Virus record (IMG/VR): IMGVR_UViG_3300034166_000754
Coordinates: 1-29,325 of that record
Source of the DNA: a virus
Length of the DNA stretch: 29,325 bases
Reading direction: 5' to 3' (one strand)
The position numbers were made by a program, and so were the translations under genes. The notes below the pieces were generated by a model. The model was given only the letters and a program-made list of their open reading frames with translations. It was not told where the DNA came from and did no database searches. Position 1 is the stretch's first letter, and every line of letters starts with the position of its first letter. Positions 25,101-29,325 of the stretch are shown piece after piece.

Positions 25101-25613
25101 TTGGATAGAGGAAGAATATTTGTTTTAAATGAAAATGGACTTGAATATAATGGAGTTGCTTTTTATTTAAATGGAAATCTTGTAAGAGAGCCAATATTGT
25201 TATTAAAAAATTGGTCAGCCATTGGAATTTCGTTTTCAACCTCACTTGTTTATAACTCGTATCTTGGAAATATAAATGTTACAGGTCCAGTATTATTTAA
25301 TAATATTGCATATTATCAGGCAAGTAGTTTGCAAGAGGTTGAAAGCAGAACCGTTAGACCATGGTATAAAGTTTTAACGGATGGAACTACAACATTTGAT
25401 TGGCAATTTTGGGGCAATAACTTTACTTGGGACGGAATGTTAGTTTTGGGATTATCAGAGTTCTATGGGATTAACCCATTAGATATTTATAAAACCTATA
25501 TAGGTACCAATAAGATTATTGTTGATGACGGAGAAGGATTGATCTACGAGCCTGAAACATTGAAAATATATTCAGACATAGAATGGTCAAGCACTGTCGT
25601 TACACCAGTATAG
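22149..25613 (+). CDS. Large LamG/concanavalin-like structural protein (1154 aa)
   Basis: The longest gene here. Residues 1-60 (MSNPSNLYAEKIYSEHPLVL then WALDDTLDY) have the 'Y...V......P...W.LD' start typical of large phage tail proteins. A jelly-roll-like region near 80-190 is followed by a LamG-type domain around 265-410 (YNDYTIEFWARIAVNTSTPF, then LIRNSASLLINGEEVLSL) and at least one further LamG-like region around 600-680 (SSFFGDQNSLKMYVGGDDSG) plus another near 960-1090. Such domains bind carbohydrate, so it may be a peripheral baseplate or capsid-surface protein. Position just before the head genes is unusual. AT-rich codon use like its neighbours. No catalytic motif seen. Confidence 0.62.
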   Translation: MSNPSNLYAEKIYSEHPLVLWALDDTLDYKSLISEAQRDISNSWTISNATATLESESLKEPFSGSALTLIEVDVPVSENIEASVVSPNILNFNTLENLETFTIGSYFYSNSVYLQSVSIGYEYTDPATSTIVQNLKTFTSTLYQRWGFISETFTIPNVSANLRIVFKIKIFEGSGSSSDNQFYFNGITLGQWNEEFNTHSLNGITETMVPSTVSIYGGLDAVEAQAYGIAEDSGYYITEGGLKCKNIGIPLVYGASGVTRLEPNTNASLIIPGKGFLNKKGQYNDYTIEFWARIAVNTSTPFKIFGPIASDDGLYVEDGFLTLVIGNQFASHFIGEWFRPMLIHIRLIRNSASLLINGEEVLSLSLDTANLSLPEELDNIGDNQDWLGFYASNNVYPFEIDCVAIYSYQIPVTVAKRRWVYGQGVISPEGINSGYAGITAFMDYPFANYTANYNYPDFAKWSQGSFDNLVTTTTSLRTPEYALPEIFLDGKTLQELYNDNQDIQDNESGPFIENKFLSFRPNNTWNSKNVYINFDKFNILANQVDSFYGVFSSHDLVSEQILFKIYNPITGNYFSIIKDADEIKYSLTYNGNTQLLFTSDLITANNIFATGFNLKELSNNFGGSVSSFFGDQNSLKMYVGGDDSGNYVFTGRIYSVGLCSTTNSSKISNNFDEDGIIVLDHGSPLISHTASYTLLPSEAYEKYFLDIGVAGYWQDYLPLSYFGQFVDNKDGEKYYDLDFLQFNLGYPTTTTLVEDSGATEYYYDTTGAQIKSYVTFQYVSDGANIPTSFANQQALNQYKVLDINNYENWETTRFEVLNNTLIYPIKTEDFNSLAIIYSLEFNSRGILTKPILLNKLQLASQVFNDNLSNPIGTRFGVDLFPYKKNGIYFDYKSKNPFSIYKESTPYLYLTKTSGIEVRGEFNVLENRGLSLPINKELATSYKVSAMQLWLRYDQDAFPETATEIFEINYKNGTLKFYVQANSSALDRGRIFVLNENGLEYNGVAFYLNGNLVREPILLLKNWSAIGISFSTSLVYNSYLGNINVTGPVLFNNIAYYQASSLQEVESRTVRPWYKVLTDGTTTFDWQFWGNNFTWDGMLVLGLSEFYGINPLDIYKTYIGTNKIIVDDGEGLIYEPETLKIYSDIEWSSTVVTPV

Positions 25614-25615
25614 TC

Positions 25616-25624
25616 TGATATACT
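25616..25624 (+). promoter_or_regulatory. Late extended -10 promoter TGATATACT
   Basis: It lies 2 nt after the previous stop. The ATG at 25632 is 7 nt away, whereas an in-frame ATG at 25626 is only 1 nt away. Confidence 0.55.
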
Positions 25625-25631
25625 TATGGTT

Positions 25632-26027
25632 ATGGAATCATTAATTAACCCAAAAACTGGTAAACCGTATGTACAAAATGTTCGTCGCAAGGTAATAGAT
25701 AAGCACTATGACTGGGGACTTTACGTATATAAAAAATCTGATGGAAAGTGGTTTACGGACGACACTGGATCAATTTTAAACATTCCTTCAGACCGTGGCG
25801 ACTTATCCAAGATTGCAGAACTACGAAAGGCTGCCATGCATTATGGAGATGACGGTGAAGGCAAAGCAGTTTTTGTTCCTGGACTTACAAGAATTAGCGA
25901 AGAAGAGTACTCTGAACAAAAGGAAAGAATGAGAGAAGGACTAATTCCTTCAATGAATGACTTAGGTGCTTGGCATGCAGCACAACAGACATTAGATAAA
26001 TATGGAAAGGATGCTGTAAATGAGTGA
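25632..26027 (+). CDS. Pre-portal hypothetical protein (131 aa)
   Basis: It begins MESLINPKTGKPYVQNVRRK and continues WGLYVYKKSDGKWFTDDTGS, with an acidic helical end (EEEYSEQKERMREGLIPSMN). No family recognised. The start at the second ATG places the codon at the usual leaderless distance from TGATATACT; a start two codons earlier is possible. Its stop overlaps the portal start by 8 nt, so the two are co-translated, suggesting a head or connector-assembly role. Confidence 0.6.
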   Translation: MESLINPKTGKPYVQNVRRKVIDKHYDWGLYVYKKSDGKWFTDDTGSILNIPSDRGDLSKIAELRKAAMHYGDDGEGKAVFVPGLTRISEEEYSEQKERMREGLIPSMNDLGAWHAAQQTLDKYGKDAVNE

Positions 26028-27624
26028 TGAGCAAGAATACATTCGTGTAGGTCTTAATACACAGAACAAAGAAGAAAATCCTTTTAGGCATCAAGATCCT
26101 TTTAATAAAAGTTGGGATGATTTAAAAGATTATTCTGGACTAGATCAAAATTTTCGTCGTAGAACAACTCGTAATTTATCAAAATATATTAGTCCAGAAA
26201 CAAACCAGGCATATTTAAATGCAGCAAATGTTACACCTTCAGGGGTAGATGCAAGTTCAAAGCAGATCAATCCTGGCACGGTATACAGAAATGGTTACGG
26301 ACTATTTGACGTAATCACTCCTCCATATAACATGTACGAATTAGCCAACTTTTATGACACATCATTTGCTAACCATGCTGCTATTGACGCTAAAGTAGAA
26401 AATGTTGTTGGTCTTGGATACCGTTTTGATATTTCAGATAGGACCATGTTAAGGTTTGAAATGAACGAAGATCAAGCAGCGGTAGATCGTGCTCGTAATC
26501 GTATTGAAAGAGCAAAGATACAATTGCGTGATTGGTTAGAAAGTTTAAATGATGATGATAGTTTTACAAAAACTATGGAAAAGGTTTACACAGATCTTCA
26601 AGCAACTGGTAATGGATTTATTGAAGTAGGCAGAACCGTGGCTGGAGATATTGGATATGTTGGTCATATTCCAGCAACGACTGTTCGTGTACGTCGTTTA
26701 CGTGATGGCTTTATTCAAATTATTGGTCAAAAGGTAGTTTATTTTAGAAACTTTGGAGCAAGAAATGCAAACCCTATGGGAACAGATCCAAGACCAAATG
26801 AGATTATTCATCTTAAAGAATACTCTCCCTTAAATACATTTTATGGAATTCCAGATATTGTTGCAGCAATGCCATCTTTAATTGGAGACCAGTTAGCATC
26901 TCAATATAATATTGACTACTTTGAAAACAAGGCGGTTCCAAGATATGTTGTGACACTAAAGGGTGCAAAATTGTCTGGCGATGCTGAAGATAAAATGTTT
27001 AGATTCTTGCAGACTGGCCTTAAGGCTCAATCCCATAGAACTCTTTATATCCCACTTCCTGGAGATAGCGATGGCAATAAGGTTGAGTTTAAAATGGAGC
27101 CAATTGAAAACGGTATTCAGGATGGCTCATTTAAAGAGTATCGTAAACAGAACCGTGATGATATTTTAATTGCACATCAGGTTCCAATATCTAAACTTGG
27201 AGGTGCTGATTCAGGTATTGCTGCTGCCCTTTCACAAGACCGTACATTTAAAGAACAAGTCTCTCGTCCAGCACAAAAACATCTTGAAAAAGTAGTTAAT
27301 AAGATTATTAAGGAAAAAACAGATATTCTTGAACTTAAATTTAATGAATTAACCCTAACAGATGAAATTGCTCAGTCTCAGATTATTGAGCGTTATGTCA
27401 AGACACAGGTAATGACTCCAAATGAGGCTCGTGAAAAATTAGATTTGCCACAAAGAGCAGATGGAGATGATCCTTTTGTTATGTCGCCAAGACAAGCAAC
27501 CGACTCTAGGGCAAACTTAGCGGGTACTCGCCAAAGAGATTCAGAAAGAACAAATAATAATTCTGATTCACCAACTACCATTGCTGGTCGTAATCCACAG
27601 GGTGAAGGTAGATCGTCTCAATAG
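26020..27624 (+). CDS. Phage portal protein
   Basis: The dodecameric portal forms the DNA gate at one capsid vertex. Residues 110-134 (NFYDTSFANHAAIDAKVENV then VGLGYRF) are the 'N....AI..K...I.G.G' start of PBSX/HK97-type portals. LQATGNGFIEVGRT (193-206), EIIHLKEYSPLNTFYGIPDI (261-280), VAAMPSLIGDQLASQYNIDY and FENKAVPRYVVTLKG (301-315) follow, the family's central core, and VPISKLGGADSG lies later in the crown region. Length (534) is normal. A disordered, Asn/Ser-rich C-terminus (NNNSDSPTTIAGRN) is typical. Overlaps the gene before. Confidence 0.88.
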   Translation: MSDEQEYIRVGLNTQNKEENPFRHQDPFNKSWDDLKDYSGLDQNFRRRTTRNLSKYISPETNQAYLNAANVTPSGVDASSKQINPGTVYRNGYGLFDVITPPYNMYELANFYDTSFANHAAIDAKVENVVGLGYRFDISDRTMLRFEMNEDQAAVDRARNRIERAKIQLRDWLESLNDDDSFTKTMEKVYTDLQATGNGFIEVGRTVAGDIGYVGHIPATTVRVRRLRDGFIQIIGQKVVYFRNFGARNANPMGTDPRPNEIIHLKEYSPLNTFYGIPDIVAAMPSLIGDQLASQYNIDYFENKAVPRYVVTLKGAKLSGDAEDKMFRFLQTGLKAQSHRTLYIPLPGDSDGNKVEFKMEPIENGIQDGSFKEYRKQNRDDILIAHQVPISKLGGADSGIAAALSQDRTFKEQVSRPAQKHLEKVVNKIIKEKTDILELKFNELTLTDEIAQSQIIERYVKTQVMTPNEAREKLDLPQRADGDDPFVMSPRQATDSRANLAGTRQRDSERTNNNSDSPTTIAGRNPQGEGRSSQ

Positions 27625-27646
27625 TTGAGAAAACTATATAAAGCGG

Positions 27647-27655
27647 TGCTATAAT
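27647..27655 (+). promoter_or_regulatory. Late extended -10 promoter TGCTATAAT
   Basis: -10 at 27650-27655, 9 nt before the ATG at 27665. It would start a separate protease/scaffold-capsid transcript. Confidence 0.58.
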
Positions 27656-27664
27656 TATAACGTT

Positions 27665-29020
27665 ATGTTAATAAACAAGGCTCATTGGGAAACTAAAGGC
27701 AACAATGTTCGCCTTTCAATGCCCATTGGAAAAGTAGATGTTGAACGCCGTATGGTGTCTGGTTTTGCTACGCTTGACAACGTTGATCGTCAAGGAGACA
27801 TAGTCACAACAGAATCTAGCGTAGAGGCTTTTAAAAACTTCCGTGGTAATCTTCGTGAAATGCATCAGCCAAGCGCTGTAGGAAAGATTGTCTCTTTTAA
27901 AGAAGACAAATACTTTGATCCAAATGACAAAAAGTTTTATAGCGGAGTTTATGTATCTGCCTATGTTTCTAAGGGTGCACAAGATGCCTGGGAAAAAGTT
28001 TTAGATGGAACGTACACTGGATTTTCAATTGGTGGAAACATCAAGACTTGGGATGATGCTTATGATGAAAAAATTGATAAAACAATTCGTGTAATCAAGA
28101 CATATGAACTGCATGAGTTATCTCTTGTAGATAATCCAGCAAATCAATTTGCAAATATTTTGTCTATTGAAAAAGTAAATGGACAAAACGTTGTAGATGG
28201 CTATTTGTCAAAGACAGAAATTGAAAACGTATTTTGGGATTCAGAAAACGGTATTGTTATGGTTTCAGATTCTGACTCAGTAACAAGTCCAGTAACTGGA
28301 AACAAAATGCAAAACATTGGTTTTATAGAAAAAAATGATAAAGATAATGCAGAAATGATAAAATTCTTAGTTGATAGTGCTAAAGGCATTAATACAATTA
28401 AGATTACTAAGGAGGTAAATCAAATGACAGAATCAACAGAAGCAGTTGCAGAAACTGCAGTTGAAAATGCAGAGATTGCTCCAGAGGCACAGCCAGCAGA
28501 GGTAAATGCAGAAGCAGCAACAGAAGTTGTTGCAGAAGCAGAAAAAGTTGTTGCAGAAGCAACAGAAACCCCTGCAGTCGCTGAAGAAGTATCAGCAGTT
28601 GAAGAACTTGCTGTTGCCAAATCAGACGATGGTGGTGCAGAATCTTCTGCTGCAAAAGCAGCAGTTGAAGTAGAGAATGTAGTGGAAAAATCTATTGCAG
28701 ATGTTAAAGAAGAAGTTGCCAAGGCAGTTTCAGAAATTAATGCTTCTCTTACTAATGCCTTTGGCGATCTTGCTGCAACTATCAAATCTCTTAATGAGAA
28801 GGTAACAGCAGTAACAAAATCTCTTGATGCAGTAACATCAGATGTTAATGGTATCAAGAATAACTTTAACGAGTTTGGCAAGCGAGTAGATCTTGTAGAA
28901 CAAGACACTGCTTTCCGCAAGTCTGGCGATCTAGGCGAGATCGTACAGGAATCACCACAAGTGGTTCAAAAATCCCTATGGGGCGGTCGTTTCCTCACAT
29001 CAACCGACCTATTTAACTAA
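27665..29020 (+). CDS. Prohead protease fused to scaffold (XkdF/S78-type)
   Basis: Residues 1-170 are the protease: LREMHQPSAVGK with the likely catalytic His67, GFSIGG with Ser121 (119-124), and YELHELSLVDNPANQFANIL (147-166), the standard closing motif of phage prohead proteases. From about 250 the chain becomes Ala/Glu-rich and disordered (MTESTEAVAETAVENAEIAP...), then a long coiled coil (ENVVEKSIADVKEEVAKAVS, LNEKVTAVTKSLDAVTSDVN), ending SLWGGRFLTSTDLFN, typical of scaffold tails. So the protease and the scaffold it removes are one gene, upstream of the capsid gene as expected. Leaderless start. Confidence 0.85.
   Translation: MLINKAHWETKGNNVRLSMPIGKVDVERRMVSGFATLDNVDRQGDIVTTESSVEAFKNFRGNLREMHQPSAVGKIVSFKEDKYFDPNDKKFYSGVYVSAYVSKGAQDAWEKVLDGTYTGFSIGGNIKTWDDAYDEKIDKTIRVIKTYELHELSLVDNPANQFANILSIEKVNGQNVVDGYLSKTEIENVFWDSENGIVMVSDSDSVTSPVTGNKMQNIGFIEKNDKDNAEMIKFLVDSAKGINTIKITKEVNQMTESTEAVAETAVENAEIAPEAQPAEVNAEAATEVVAEAEKVVAEATETPAVAEEVSAVEELAVAKSDDGGAESSAAKAAVEVENVVEKSIADVKEEVAKAVSEINASLTNAFGDLAATIKSLNEKVTAVTKSLDAVTSDVNGIKNNFNEFGKRVDLVEQDTAFRKSGDLGEIVQESPQVVQKSLWGGRFLTSTDLFN
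28424..29020 (+). CDS. Nested scaffold protein from an internal start (198 aa)
   Basis: Inside the protease gene and in frame, a full AAGGAGG (28409-28415) stands 8 nt before an ATG that is codon 254, exactly at the switch from protease to Ala/Glu-rich scaffold. Translation from it would give the free scaffold, as lambda Nu3 is made from within gene C. The RBS is far better than needed for a chance match in this AT-rich gene. Expression is inference. Confidence 0.55.
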   Translation: MTESTEAVAETAVENAEIAPEAQPAEVNAEAATEVVAEAEKVVAEATETPAVAEEVSAVEELAVAKSDDGGAESSAAKAAVEVENVVEKSIADVKEEVAKAVSEINASLTNAFGDLAATIKSLNEKVTAVTKSLDAVTSDVNGIKNNFNEFGKRVDLVEQDTAFRKSGDLGEIVQESPQVVQKSLWGGRFLTSTDLFN

Positions 29021-29049
29021 AAGGTAAAATCACTAGGAGGTGAAAAATA

Positions 29050-29325
29050 ATGTCGGAACAAAATAAAGACCTAGAAAAAAACTATCCAGGTGCAAGTGCT
29101 GGCGCTGAAATTAACTCAGCAGGCTCATTTGTATCAGGTGGTGTAGGTAGTGCAACAGGTTTAGACGCTGCAGGATCATCTGTAGGATCTCAACTTGGTA
29201 ACACTGCAACTGCAGCATTCGGTTCAACAACTGGAGCAAATGCAGTAAACCCAACAGGTGTTGCAGGTGGTATTTTAGCACCAGAGCAAGCACGTCGTTT
29301 TATTGACTACGTATGGGATGCAACT
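29050..29325 (+). CDS. Major capsid protein (N-terminal 92 codons, runs off right edge)
   Basis: A Gly/Ala/Ser-rich start (MSEQNKDLEKNYPGASAGAE...) leads to GGILAPEQARRFIDYVWDAT, the '(L)(A/T)PEQ.RRFIDY(M/V)(W/F)DAT' motif with which major capsid proteins of many actinophage-like phages begin their folded core. Position directly after the protease/scaffold fits a capsid gene. AGGAGGTG precedes the ATG. Truncated by the window end; the HK97-fold core lies beyond. Confidence 0.75.
   Translation, partial: MSEQNKDLEKNYPGASAGAEINSAGSFVSGGVGSATGLDAAGSSVGSQLGNTATAAFGSTTGANAVNPTGVAGGILAPEQARRFIDYVWDAT

Noticed and set aside
28407-28920. Minus-strand Leu/Gln-rich and Ser/Ala/Thr-rich frames
   Set aside because: Codon shadows of the Ala/Glu-rich scaffold (GCA/GAA repeats read in reverse).
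1-29325. tRNA genes, integrase, attachment sites, insertion sequences
   Set aside because: Looked for tRNA-like cloverleaf arms, recombinase motifs and terminal inverted repeats by eye; none was convincing. A covariance-model scan could still find a degenerate tRNA.

Overview
This window is part of the genome of a tailed, double-stranded DNA phage (Caudoviricetes). It holds a portal, a prohead protease/scaffold, the start of a major capsid protein, tail-fibre-type genes and a lytic transglycosylase. The host is probably an actinobacterium, and the low G+C (about 35-38% by eye) suggests an aquatic, streamlined lineage. The host evidence is indirect. Several left-end mini-genes (a gene-product-88-like protein, the 'DNPNF.R.KF.KAC' protein, the 'HLKGNHYPPVPAEMV' protein) belong to small families common in actinobacteriophages, and many start codons sit 5-9 nt after a -10 box, as in leaderless actinobacterial genes. 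No integrase, excisionase or immunity repressor is visible.

Layout. (1) 1-3.65 kb: minus-strand early-type genes of 34-111 codons, tightly coupled (TAATG overlaps), several of them Cys-rich. (2) 3.65-4.09 kb: a non-coding divergent control region with three perfect DnaA boxes, CRP-like dyads and promoters on both strands; this is the candidate origin. (3) 4.09-5.35 kb: plus-strand mini-genes, mostly zinc-ribbon-like, plus one minus-strand mini-gene divergently paired with a plus-strand one. (4) 5.35-6.98 kb: a minus-strand operon of a possible nuclease, a sulfotransferase and a CxxC protein. (5) 7.1-20 kb: plus-strand virion-decoration and tail-fibre genes (C1q-like, collagen-like, Gly-rich adhesin, three copies of an 'RGDTA' protein, Mtd-like fibre), interrupted by two minus-strand genes (8338-9048 and the lysozyme at 13881-14429). 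(6) 20.1-22.1 kb: an adenosylcobalamin-dependent (class II) ribonucleotide reductase. (7) 22.1 kb to the end: a 1154-aa LamG-like structural protein, a pre-portal protein, the portal, a fused prohead protease/scaffold and the start of the major capsid gene.

Regulation is the most distinctive part. Nearly every late transcription unit begins with the same extended -10 box, TGnTATAAT, with no obvious -35. The left arm instead uses a different recurring promoter, AAATGTCAG-N7-TGnTAGgAT, usually with a small dyad at the expected start site. Palindromes close to TGTGA-N6-TCACA lie a fairly constant distance upstream of several early promoters. Together these suggest two promoter classes (early and late) and a CRP/FNR-family-type activator, perhaps from the host, around the replication/control region.

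Many genes here are shorter than 60 codons and easily missed. They were found by reading both strands and are listed with their start-site reasoning.
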